DNA from: Girardinichthys multiradiatus
Lineage: Eukaryota; Chordata; Actinopteri; Cyprinodontiformes; Goodeidae
DNA length: 64,000 bases
Assembly: GCF_021462225.1 (NCBI RefSeq)
Contig: NC_061805.1
Span: forward strand, 51,474,854-51,538,853
Direction: 5' to 3'
Shown here: piece after piece, positions 47,901-58,809 of the stretch
Numbering within the stretch: position 1 is the first letter of the stretch
Layout of the letters: every line of letters starts with the position of its first letter
The notes under the pieces: model-generated
The model's database searches: none
What the model was told of the DNA's origin: nothing
Seen by the model: the letters and a program-made list of their open reading frames with translations, nothing else
Made by a program: the position numbers and the translations under genes

Positions 47901-50900
47901 CAATTTCAGTACAAACATGTGTATTTTAGAGCTAAATATGTAAGAGTTCAAATGAATTCGTGTTTTTTATTATTTTTTGCAGGATGCGTTGGTGAGTATG
48001 GGACACAAGTCTAAGCTGCTGCCGGAGACATTATTTTAAACTGGCATGAATACAGACCTGTAAACCAAACTCTCAACTACACAGAAACCCTAGAAACACT
48101 GGTCACATGTTCTCAAATATACAACTGAAAGGTTGCTGAAGGAAAACCAAGCTTAAAAACTATCAGACACACCACAAGGTTCACTCCTCCAGTCAAAAAC
48201 CATAAAGTGCTTTACAATAAAAATAGACATGAACATAAAAACAGAAAAGATAAAACAGAATGGCATAAAGGTAAAACAGCCTGATCACAACATAGAAAAA
48301 TAAAAGCCAGACTGAACAAACAAGGTTTCAGCTGCTCCTCAAAAAATCAACAGATACGAGGACTAAGACTTTAAAAAATGAAATCTAAAATATTATCATG
48401 TTCTGAAGCACATGCAGAGAGAGCGCAGAGACTGGATAAACTGGATAGTTTTAATAGTTTTATTGCAGAAACGAAACAGTTGGGCTTGGGTTGCTGTGGC
48501 ATCTGGAAAACACGAGTCCTGCAGCTTCTGGAAAGAGAACATTAGCATCTGGCACAAACATACTCCAAGACAATGACAAATATACCAGTAAATGTAAAGA
48601 GATTAGAACAGGAGTAATGTGCTGTCTCTTTCATGGCCTAATCCTAACCCACCAACCCATGAAGCAAATGAAGTGGTTTCATGCAGGTGGCCAAAATTGA
48701 GACCTAAATACTTCCTTCCCAACTTAAACCTCATTTAGCACTTTTTCCCCTGGTAACCTCACCAGAACATACAATCAGAGGCTAAAACACAGCTTTATAT
48801 GTTTGATCTGTGTTATGAATTTATAATTTTCTAAAGTTTCACAACTGCTCACTGCTCACTGACAATGATACCAGGCCACAGCGCCCCTCCTTCGCTGCTC
48901 CAACCTGCCCAGACTGGACAGTTGCAGCACTTCAACATGTGCTTCAATGGAAAGGTAGACTTAACCAACTGCTCCTCTTCTTCAAAACGTTCAAAATGTT
49001 TTAACTACTCAAGAACCACTTCACTTCATGTAAGTCAGACGGTAGCTTAGCTGAATGTTAGCTGCTTCACCTGGTTTGTGGTATTAGAACCCTGACCAGA
49101 CAGGTTTTGATTAAAATCAGGAACACTTACGATCTTCTTATTAAAGACAGAGGTTCTGGAGTAGATTAAATCACAAAGCTAGACGGATGTCAGTGGACCA
49201 AACCGTTTATAGCTTCATATCATTAACTGTATGCTGCTCTCTGCTGCAAACTAAACAGTTCACATGTTTTAATATCTTTATAATCATCTATTTCTGTAAA
49301 CCAGATACTCAAACTTAATCGGGTTCACCGATGAAGATTCCTGCACCTCCACACTTCAACAATCAATCCCTCGTCTATGTGGTCATAAACCACCTGTTTT
49401 TAAGTTTTTACCAGTTCAGAAACTTTCAAAGAGGAAAAACAAACTTCTTTTAAAATATGTGAAAAATGCTATAAGCTGTCTGCCTGATGCTTCTTCTAAC
49501 AGAGAAGACACTGAAGTCATCTTAGGAGGAGTGAATGCTGCAAATCTCTGACTGGATGCAATCTGCTGGGTTTCCTTAGACAGAAAAACTTTTTATCCAA
49601 TTTGAATAAATAACTGAATCTGACTGAACTGTTCAATGATTACGATTAATAGGAATGTATGAACCTGACTTTGTGAAGTGCCTTGAGACGACATGTGTTG
49701 TGAACTGGTGCTATAGAAATAATCTGAATTTAATTTAATTTCCCTTTTGGAAATTTGAATATCTGTTCATTGTAAACTGGAGCAAGTAGTTAGCCTTTGG
49801 CTTTATCTTCATATGTCTCTGTTTACTGAAAACCTTTCTGTACCAAATGCTGGAGCCATTCACTGGGTGTGCAAAGGCACAACCTCTTAGTTAAATACGT
49901 GAGAGCATTCTGCTTGCATATGCCGAAGGTTTTCAGGATAGTTTGTGGGAGAGTTTGGCTTTGCAAATGTTTCTACCTGCTGACTCTGAACGATGTCCTC
50001 AATGGTCCATCCTAATGAAGAACAGCTGCATGGGAAACAAGGCGCAGGAAAAGAGGGGCATCTTGGCCCTGAAATACATCACTGAGAACAACTCTGTAAC
50101 TGACTGGGATGAACTGGAGAAGGTAAGACTTCAGTGATAAAACATCTGATGTAACTGGATGTGCAACCTGTTTTTGACAAAAGATCTTGACACAATAATA
50201 CCAAGAGTTCTAGTTTTCACAACAACCAATGTTTGCTCCGTACATGAATGTCCCAAAGGTAAGTTTGCTTCTACCTCAACTAATCTGACTGTTAGGTTGT
50301 CTTTGTCACTTTAATGCATGAAATCTATTTGGCTCATTTGTCTGGGTTGGTCAAGGAGCTAAAATGATGCAAAGTAACATGAATTCACTTTGCCACAAAC
50401 TTTGAAACTGCTTGAACATGTTAATTTCTGGAAGACGTTCCTCCTACAACTTGGCAGATAATACATGAAACCTCCAGATAAAGTAAAACTAAACAGTGTT
50501 ATCATTATGCAGCTCTGGCATCACACCTTCTACAATGAGCTCTGTGTTGCTCCTGAAGAGCATCCAGTCCTGCTGTCAGACGCTGCAATCACACCCAACG
50601 TCTGCAGGGAGAAGAAGACACAGGTAAGTTCACATTGGTCTAAATAAAACTGCAATCCTAACATCAGTTACTGCTCTGCATTATGAGACAAACGTGATAT
50701 TATGCAGTGGACTTCTGTTTGGTTCAGATCCTGTTTGAGGCCTTCAACGTTCCTGCCTTGTATATGGCCAACCAGTCAGTCCTGTCTCTGTTTAGTTCTG
50801 GTCGGACTACAGGTTAGTGATGTTGGAAAGCTTCAAACACGTCCATGAAAACCTGAATGCTCCTGAAAGTCTGTAACATGTTAAGAATTTGTGTTTTTCA

Positions 50901-53676
50901 ATTAAACTTATTGCAGTACATTTCTGATGGTCTAACTAGTGAACCATTAGTGTTTCTAAGGTGTACAGTAACCTTTTCTTTATCATTTCTTGGTTTTAAA
51001 GGTATTGTGTTAGAATCTGGTGACGGTCTCAGTCACACCGTCCCAATATACGAGGGCTATGGTTTGCCCCACGCCTTCGTTTGCACACTAGTGTCTGGAA
51101 GAGACCTGACGGAGTACCTGATCCGGATTCTCACAGAAAGAGGCTACTATTTCAGAACCACCGGTATAAAACCCACTGAATGTTTATTTATTTTCCTGAA
51201 TTTAACCTCTAATAGTAGGAACAGAGCATAAGATATGCACATTCTGAACTTTTGTGTCCACTGTGTGACGCTCTGACTCTGAACTGCAGCTGAGCGTGAA
51301 ATAGTTCGAGACATGAAGGAGAAGCTCTGCTACGTGGCTTTGGACTTTGAGCAAGAAATGCAGACGGCAGCTTCCTCTTCCTCACTGGAGAAGACCTATG
51401 AGCTTCCTGATGGACAAGAAGTTACGATCAGCAACCAGAGGTTCCGCAGCCCAGAGGTTTTCTTCCAGCCTGGTTTCATTGGTTTGTAACATTTAAAGAA
51501 AATGTGAACACTCAGTTCTTTAAATGTTTGTCATCATGATATCACTCTTTCATTATTCTTAAATAAAGATGCTTATTTCCAGCAGCTCTTTCTGTTAATC
51601 ATTTTCTGTGTTGTTCAGGAGAAGAGTCTCTTGGTGTTCATGAGAACGTTTACAACAGCATCATGAAGTGTGATGTAGACATCCGGAGAGATCTGTATTC
51701 AAACATTCTGCTTTCTGGAGGTTCCACCATGTTCCCTGGATTTGCTGACCGCATGCAGAGAGAGGTCACTGCTCTGACCCCGTCTGCTGTGAAAGTCAAG
51801 GTGCATAAGTTTGTTCCTTTGTTGCTCTTGACTGAAGAACACATCGTAACTCCTTTAATTTATCCATCTGCCCTTAAACCCTGTCAGCATTTTAGATGAA
51901 AGAACATCTAAGCTAAAAAGTTGTTCTAAATCTGTTAAAAAACTCAAAGCTCAGAAAAGATTAAAACCCTAAACGCTGCCATGAATTAGTAGAATACTTG
52001 TTAGATCACTCTTCTCTTCCATTAACATTCTAGACAGTATTGTGAAGGATTAGTGGACCATGGTAAATGAAATGGACTAAACTAGTACAACTAACAATAC
52101 TATATATGTTTATTACAATCAACTCAGATATCTGATCAGGCATAACATTATGACCTCACAGTGTGCTGCCCCCCCTTTTGCTGCCAACAGCCTTAACCTT
52201 TATAGTCATGGAGTGCACTAGATCCCCAGAAGAGGAGCTTTGGTAGCTGGCACCATGTTAGGAGCAGGTTCTTTAAGTCCAGGAAGCTGCAAGGTAAGGC
52301 CTCCATGGACTGGACTTGCTTTACAGCACACCCCACAGATGCTGGATTGAATTTAGATCTGAGGAGTTTGGAGGCCAAGTCAACACCTCAAACTCTTTAT
52401 GTTCCACAAACCATTCCCAAACCGCTTCATCAACATCATCCTGCTGAGAGAGGCCAAAACCATCTGGGATCCGGTTCCTACACAGTCCCAAAGGGAACAA
52501 ACTGATGCAGTGCATATTCTGGCTCATTTCTATCTGAACCACCTTTAACCTTTTCAGCATTGTGAGCTACAGTACCTCATCCCTGGACTGGGCCACAATA
52601 GCCAGGGAGCTCCCCACAAGAGCTGCTTTTTTAGAGATGCTGTGATCCATTTCTTTAAATGCCGTGTCCCCGGCCTTCATGCAGAATCACTCTACATGCA
52701 GAACTTTTCACTGCAGGGTCCTCTCGCATCCTGTCGATCTAAAGAGTCCCACAATATTTTACTTTGTGTTTCATTTATTCTCCTCAGCCAATTTAGTCGA
52801 ATGCACAAATAAAGTCAGTTGAGTGAATAAGTCCACGTAGATGATTGAGTGTAGTTGATTGGGGTTCCCTTGTTGTTATAAACGCTTGTCTGAGATCCAA
52901 ATGAAAAATCAACCTGCAGGCTGCAGAACAAAGATGGCAGCCAGATATTCTTCTGTTAAACTTCACTTTAGCTCTCGCTCACTGATACAAATCAGCAGTG
53001 TTTAAAAAGCAGCATGCATATAGAGCATTAAGGTTCAACTAGGAGTTAGGATGACTGTCTTTATAACTAAGACATAAACTGTAACCATGACTGAAGAAGG
53101 TAAAATAATCACATCTCAATTAATCAAAGTTTACTTCTGTTTTGTAAAGGCTGGTTACTGACAAGCCTTCAAATTTCTCCTCATTTCTTCACGTTCAACA
53201 AAGAGAAACTGCAGAATTAGCTTTAGCTATCCCCATTTCATTTAGGCTAATAATAAAACATACAAGACGTTCACCATAAAGAACAGAAACTGTTGATGTC
53301 TCTTATTAAACCGGGTTTTCAGTGAAACAGAGGCTTTCATTTCTGAGCAGTTTGAAGCAACAAGAACAACTTAATGAACAAATCAGACATCCTTTCCAGC
53401 ACAAGGCTGGTTGCTCTTATTATGTCCTTCAGTCGGGTCAAACTGTTCATTTCAACTCAATAACTAATACAAATAATAAAGTTATTCACATTAAACATCA
53501 CAGCTTGGCGTTGTTTTCCCTTCCTTCTCCAGATTCTGGCTCCACCAGGAAGAAACTACTCTGCCTGGGTTGGTGGCTCCATCCTGGCCTCCATGTCCAC
53601 CTTCCAGCAGATGCTGATCAGCAAACAGGAGTATAATGAGTCTGGTCCCAGTGTTGTCCACCGCAAATGCTTTTAA
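44918..53676 (+). CDS. Divergent full-length actin-like protein, ten exons
   Basis: Proposed exons: 44918-44942, 47776-47897, 47983-48008, 50026-50122, 50513-50623, 50728-50812, 51002-51163, 51290-51481, 51619-51800, 53533-53676. All join in frame to 381 residues (1,146 nt with stop); introns are GT-AG. Exon 2 starts the actin body ([16 protein letters not shown], phosphate loop 1), exon 5 WHHTFYNEL, exon 7 [19 protein letters not shown], exon 8 AEREIVRD, exon 10 ends VHRKCF. Intron sites match actin codons 41/42, 84/85, 121/122, 150, 204, 267 and 327/328, the smooth-muscle actin set from memory. An extra intron falls near codon 50. Unusual: a nine-residue leader (MAESSPASE), a changed DNase-I loop ([13 protein letters not shown]), His73 to Asn, Asp154 to Glu and a missing Trp356. 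Actin polymerises and hydrolyses ATP in the cytoskeleton; whether this one does is open. The weakest junction is exon 3 to 4. Confidence 0.85.
45872..45906. repeat. Perfect 13-bp hairpin
   Basis: AAAAACTGATGTG pairs with CACATCAGTTTTT across a nine-base loop (45885-45893), preceded by an AATTT-type palindromic AT run. No conserved RNA is recognised. Confidence 0.6.
46370..46610. repeat. SINE/LINE-tail-like fish repeat
   Basis: AATAAT run, then TTTATTGATCTCACAATGG and CCAGTGTGCTGCCATTGTG, ending in a CACTAG-like box. Common phrase pattern of a dispersed fish repeat; copy number not testable here. Confidence 0.5.
46858..47061. mobile_element. Palindromic MITE (26-bp perfect TIRs)
   Basis: GTGTTTCTTAACCCTGGTCC starts the left arm; the right arm (47036-47061) is its perfect inverted complement for 26 bp, with related sequence extending about 60 bp inward (ATGTTTTAG pairs with its complement). 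About 204 bp in total; likely hAT-related. Confidence 0.8.
47080..47520 (-). pseudogene. LINE RT C-terminal fragment in actin-like intron
   Basis: On the minus strand: [20 protein letters not shown], then [20 protein letters not shown] and [12 protein letters not shown]. Catalytic box and following thumb of an L2/CR1-type LINE; truncated at both ends. Confidence 0.75.
48865..48954 (+). other. Unexplained open stretch in intron 3 of the actin-like gene
   Basis: ATG at 48865 opens [18 protein letters not shown] and ends at AAAG/GTAGAC. It has a weak donor and no clear acceptor. It is not part of the actin frame; could be chance. Confidence 0.15.
49515..49745 (+). repeat. L2 3'-tail copy in actin-like intron 3
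   Basis: GGAGGAGTGAATGCTGCAAA through GTGCCTTGAGACGACATGTG and an AATTTAATTT tail. Inverse counterpart at 62795-63030. Confidence 0.75.
51801..53532 (+). other. Intron 9 of the actin-like gene, with a Tc1-like fragment
   Basis: The 1.7-kb intron holds at 52128-52560 a minus-strand Tc1-like piece: the end TGATCAGGCATAACATTATG and [15 protein letters not shown] (catalytic Glu replaced by Gln) in the antisense frame. 52561-52790 is unrecognised. The acceptor is TTCCTTCTCCAG. Confidence 0.6.
52128..52560 (-). mobile_element. Tc1-like fragment, dead
   Basis: Terminal sequence TGATCAGGCATAACATTATG on the left and, on the minus strand, [20 protein letters not shown], the end of a DDE transposase with the last acidic residue changed to Gln. 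The other end is missing. Confidence 0.7.
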
Positions 53677-54620
53677 ACATTTCTCCACTGTGGCTTTCTC
53701 CCTAAACTTCCTCTTTACTTGCTGCACCGAGCTGAGAAGAGTCTGCTGTGTCTTTTACAATCGAACAAATTATTATTTTTATTAGATTCAGAGGAGCAAA
53801 AAGCCTTCAACGTAAATATTTTCTTCAAAATAATGTCACGGAAATCTTCATCCACATTTGAAGAGTGAAAATATTCAGAAGGATAACTTTAATAAGATTA
53901 CAGATGAATTAGACTTCAGATGAAGGTTTAAGTTGGGATCAGAATAACATCTACTGGGAAATATGTGGAGAGATTTCTGAGAGCACTTAATACATGTTCT
54001 TCCTCAGTAATTAATATGTTACTAAATGTATTCAATGTATTTGAACATGTTTGAATTAAATCTTGATAAATGCAAAGAAAAAGTCACGTTTATGAACTCT
54101 GTACTACTTCAACAGTTCATTGGAAACATTTTATTTTATAACATGCAACCTTTAGCTGTCAAGTGATAAATCTAATCTTCAAATAAACCGTTAACCAAAC
54201 CTTATAAATATTACTCTGATGTGAATTATGTCAAACTTCAGAGCGACTGTTTCCTCCGTGTCTGTAAAGAGCTGAAGTTTAAACTGAAGCCAAAAGGAGG
54301 ATACATTTTAAAGGCAAACTAGCAGAAGAGATTATACTGATTCAGGATCTTACCTAAAAATCATCAGGAGATGTTTCTCTTATCAAAGTGTAAATATATT
54401 ACTAGCCAATCTGATCTATATTAGTTTATTGGCAGTAAATACATACAGTGTTCGCTGTTAACCTCCAATTCAAGTTGTAGGACCTCTTCAGACTGTTTCT
54501 CAACCCTGTATAGAAAGGTCTCCTGGTCTCGTCTTATGATCTATCTAGTTGTCTCTCAAAGGAATAGAAACCAGGTAACAATGGTCCATATTAGTAGGGT
54601 TCTAGTCCTCGAATCTCACT
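53677..54620. other. Interval after the actin-like gene
   Basis: About 0.9 kb AT-rich, no gene seen. The 3' UTR of the actin-like gene must lie in its first part; candidate AATAAA-like sites were not decisive. Confidence 0.4.
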
Positions 54621-55285
54621 GTGGACATGAACAATCCCACCTTTGGGGCCACAGACAACAAACTCTCCATCCAGGGGTCCCACCCTAGCAGAATGCTCCA
54701 TCCTCTCACCTCCGTCCCTCTTGGCTGGGAACCAGTGGCACCTTCTCCTTTGAGTCAACCTCGGGGATCACTTGACAGAAGGTCAACCACAGCTTGTTGC
54801 TTCCAGCACAGGTGTCCATGGCTGCATGCTGCACCTGGCCTGACCTGATATGGTCTTCTGGAAGTCCATAACACGTCAGGAACAGCAAACCCACCAATAG
54901 TCAACACACCGGATACTGGTTGGAGTTCTACATCCACCTCATTACTCACCAAGACATCTTTACAGCAGTCAAACAGCGAGTGCCATGCAGCGACATAGAA
55001 AGGTTACCGCTGGCATCATTTATGTATAATATAAAAGGCTCAACAGCCTTGTGCTACACCCAGATAACCTTCAGTAAATCAAGAATGTATTAAAGTTACA
55101 GTTTATACAACAATGGGCTGTTTTTCTAAAACCATAATCTCTCCATCTCTTTAATCACCAGTCCTTGATCTATTGAGTCAAATCAGTCCTTTGCTACATG
55201 TTCAACTAGCTGCACTGTTACTGTTGAGGTGGTATTCTGTGATGTAAATCCACACTGGCTGTCAGTCAATAAATCAGATTTTTCT
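54621..55285 (-). pseudogene. Possible degenerate LINE RT, minus strand
   Basis: At 55285-54960 the minus strand gives DSQCGFTSQNTTSTVTVQLV, then FDSIDQGLVIKEMERL and FILYINDA in different frames, which resembles the finger-to-palm order of a LINE RT. The rest (to 54621) is not recognised. Confidence 0.35.
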
Positions 55286-55443
55286 CTAAAACAATCAAGC
55301 CCTTGTAAAATGAATAAATGAATAAATGTCATACATAAAACACCAATTAGAGCTCAGTATTCTGTAACACAGAAGCTTTAATATCGTATATCAAAGTAGC
55401 ATCTTACTGCTGTGTTGAAAATATTTACGGTTAAATAATTTTT

Positions 55444-55663
55444 TTAATGTAAGAAAAACATTCCTAACATGAACAATGATCCCTGCTCTGAGTTTCTGTC
55501 CAACTGAGCTGCTATTCTGTCAAGCAGATCTGGTCTCATTCGTTCAGCCAACTCTCTGTCAGACGTCAGGAATGTCAGGTTCTGCAAACAGAACCTGTTC
55601 TCACCTCCAAAACTCAGAGGGAAATAACAGCCCAGGTCAGGAATAGTAGCATGAGCTGCTGGA
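55444..55663 (-). CDS. Unrecognised exon-like open frame, minus strand
   Basis: After an acceptor-like TTTCTTCTCCAG the frame reads HATIPDLGCYFPLSFGG, then LTSDRELAERMRPDLLDRIA and onward. It is well-formed protein-like sequence but has no clear donor or stop context. It could be an exon of a decayed gene opposite the actin pseudogene. No function assigned. Confidence 0.25.
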
Positions 55664-55729
55664 GAAGAAACAGTAAATATCAATGTTTCTGGGTGAGTTA
55701 AAGCAGTCTACAAGTTTTCTTTGTTCCAG

Positions 55730-57282
55730 ATCATGTTTGAGACCTCCAGATCTCCAGGTATGTAATTGGCTCTTCAGCCTCCTCTGCCACTCTACACCTC
55801 TGGTCGTGTCACAGGTTGATTATTTCAGGAACTTTTAAATGTCTGAATATCATATATTCTTCAAGTGACATTAAAATTGTTGGTCTGTCTTTGTTAGTGG
55901 CTGTTAACCTCTTCCTATCCATCCCCCGCAAACGGGGGAGGAGGTGTACTTATTTTTCTACGTTTATTGCTCTACCTTCCCTCAGGTAAACATAGACATG
56001 TTGGTATCCCTTTAAAACATCAGAGTCTTGTGTCACAGGTCTTCGTCTTTTTCGTGCTGTTGATTGGTGGGACTGATGTCAATGAGTTTGGTCTAGTCTG
56101 ATTCTATTGGCTCTACGGATTAAAAGGAAGAGTCGTTTGTTCAATTCGGATCAACCAAACTCGAGTTATTGCTCTACGTAAAAGCTGCCTGTCAGTGACT
56201 GTGATGCTGTTGGAGTGAAAGAGCAGTTTCTCCGTGTTTTATTAAAAATGGAAAAATAAATATCCCCAATATAAAAAATTAATATGGTAAAATGAACTGT
56301 TTTAGTCGTGAAAAAAATTCTATTACGTTTTGCAAGTAAAAACAATTTTTTTGTAAATGGTGCCAACATGTGTGACACTGTGCCAATGGGCAGAACGCCT
56401 AGGTATGTCTTTACTAAAAACTCTGTAACATTGCTTTAGTTCACCTCAGCTGCATAAATCTTTGCACAGGTAATGTCCACAAGTGGATTTACGATTTTCA
56501 AAAGGTTGTAGCATCATTCATGATATTTCTAAAAGGTTTATATACAGTACAATTCAGAAAAACTTCTTGCGGAAGAAAAGAAATCGTATTTTTCTCTGTG
56601 TTCCTTCCTTATTATCTCAGAAACAATAGCAGCTACTGCAATATTTACACTTCTGGTGGAATCTCCTCAGTTTTAGCTTTAATGTGATACCAAGATTATT
56701 TATTTAGAGTTTATAATGGCTGAAAAAAACTCAATTAAATTTGGGCATGTTATTTCAAGCACAGATGATTAAACCAAGGGAAGTGAATATTCTCTTTAAA
56801 CGTTGAGCTTTGAAGGTTTTTAAAGTAATTTTTTGTTTCTTGGAGGTCTTGTCTTTGACTGTGGTGATGGTGTCAGTCAGACTGCTGCTATAGATAACCA
56901 GGACCTCAGTCTCATGCCTTCCATCGTGATCATCTGGCTGGCAGAGATCTGACAGAGTACCTGATGAGGATCCTCACTGAGAGAAGCTACCATTTCAGCA
57001 CCAACGATCCGACGCAAACTGAATGTTGATCCAGGTAACTGTCTAAACCAGGAAACTTTCATTTTCTGAACCTTTAATTTTCCTGTGTGACTGGGATCTG
57101 CAGCTGAGTGAGAGATTGTTCGTGATTTAAAGGAGAAGCACTGCTACGTTGCTTTGGACTTTGAGCAGGAGATGGGTACAGCTGCTTCTTCGTTGGTGCA
57201 GAGGTCCTACCAACTTCTTGATGGACAAATCATCACTGTTGACAATAAGAGGTTCCGACGCTCTTCCAGCCCGAGTTTAACG
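55730..57282 (+). pseudogene. Decayed tandem copy of the actin-like gene
   Basis: Three exon copies with conserved splice positions: 55730-55814 (85 nt as in the intact exon 6; IMFETSRSPG then in-frame TAA), 56846-57006 (161 nt against 162; LVFDCGDGVSQT then a frameshift and a lost donor), and 57104-57282 (179 nt against 192; TGA right after AE, then [20 protein letters not shown]). Introns are kept, so this is a segmental, not processed, duplicate. Exons 1-5 and 9-10 equivalents were not found. The copy retains Asp where the intact gene has Glu at actin position 154. Confidence 0.85.
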
Positions 57283-58140
57283 GTCTGTAAATCAAATTAA
57301 ACCAAAACAGGTTGGTTTGGTTTAAACAATGTATTTACAACCTTGTTCAGTTGAGCACAGAAAATCAGATATTTCTAATATCAAAACACAGAAAGTTTCA
57401 GTCTGAAAGTGACTAAAAGGAAGAAAACGTTTTGACGCAGATAGGATGAATTTGTAAAAATCTCACACTTCCTTACCTGAAGATAGCATCTAATGTTTCA
57501 GCATTTCACTTCTTCATCATAGTTGAGGATGAATGTAATCAACACTCAAAGGAATTTGTGTACAGTAAATCTGTTTTTTGTCTCCATAACAGTGAAATGA
57601 AATGCTGTGTTTACCTATGAGCCAGGGTGGATATGAACACTGTGGAAAAAACTGGCCCCAAAATGGATCCTTGAGGAACTCCACAGCTAGTAGGAGCTGT
57701 GGATAAATAAGAATGCTTCATTTCAACAGAGATGAATCTAGCAGATAAATAAAAACTGAATCCCTGATGACCAGCTGCCCAGATCTCAGGACCGTCGTCT
57801 CAATGAAGAAGCTGGAGGAACGTCGCCCTTAAGGTATGTGGAACCAGCAGGTGGATCTTTAAGTTGGTAGATCTTCCTTTCATCTCCAGCTCCTCATGTG
57901 GGTCGCAGCAGGACTTCTGTCTCCAACAGGAAGGATCAGCTCTCTGTCCATGACATCAGATCTCAGGTGGTTGTGGTGGTTTGAGCTTTCAGTGTCTAAA
58001 ACTCATAAACTTCCAACATAGACATGATCTCTGGACGTCACATAAAACTCTGAGATGAAGTCAGGGCCAAACTGTCTAAAATATAACAGAAGCTTCTGGA
58101 TCGCTGATGAGATGTTGGTCATAGTAACAAAAAGGGAAAA
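57283..58140. other. Interval with LINE-like antisense scraps
   Basis: TTGAGGAACTCCACAGC near 57670 is a typical antisense LINE phrase. No gene supported. Confidence 0.35.
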
Positions 58141-58363
58141 TCAATATACTAAAAACTGAGGCTGAGAAGAAGGTTTCTTCTCATCAGGGAAGAGTTGCTC
58201 TTCCAAAGCTTTCTCTCCATCCTGCTTTCTCCTCTTTCTCCTTAGATCTTCTCTCTCTGTTCCTCTTCTAGAGTCTGTTCTTGTTCGTTCTGCTGTCAGA
58301 GCTTCCAGAAGCAGGGATGAAACTTCTCTGCAGCAAATAGCTTCTGGTGTTTTGTGGAGGAAT
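58141..58363 (-). CDS. Unrecognised terminal-exon-like frame, minus strand
   Basis: A good acceptor (TTGGTTTTCAG) at 58364 leads into a frame reading FLHKTPEAICCREVSSLLLE, then a highly charged RRGTEREDLRRKRRKQDGEK and a stop near 58141. It resembles a C-terminal exon, but no family was recognised, and no upstream exon was found. It might pair with 55444-55663, though nothing proves it. Confidence 0.25.
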
Positions 58364-58548
58364 CTGAAAACCAATATTTACCAGTTTGTGTAACACAGCT
58401 TGGTTATCGTACATAAACCAGTTATTTAACAAATATTTCTACTATAATGTGTTAAGATTTCTGTCGTCATGAAAGAAACATAGAAATCAAGAATAAAAAA
58501 TAAACCCAATAATTATACAGTCTATGAAATAATATATGAAGCTTGTCA

Positions 58549-58809
58549 TGATGCGGTTTTGGTGTGGACCAATATGCAGACAAGGGCTTGGATGCGGCTT
58601 TTCAAAAACAGTCTTCAGCTTTATTTAAAAAAAATCCAAAAAGGCAAAAATGAAAACACTGCAGGTACAAACATGAGTAATCCAAAAACTTACATGTGCA
58701 CTCCTTGCAGGAACGAAGCAAACATAAAACAGAGACCTGGTCTAACAGAGTGAAGATGAACAACGACAAGAAACCAGCAGGGAACAAAGAGCACAGACCA
58801 ATTCATATA
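58549..58809. repeat. Dispersed repeat interrupted by the Tc1 element
   Basis: TGTCATGATGCGGTTTTGG through ACAGACCAATTCATA, a common style of fish non-autonomous repeat. The Tc1 element starts at the TA at 58808-58809. Continuation beyond 60416 is uncertain. Confidence 0.35.

Noticed and set aside
47664..48014. 116-codon frame over actin exons 2-3
   Set aside because: It reads through an intron; the actin frame needs the GT-AG splices.
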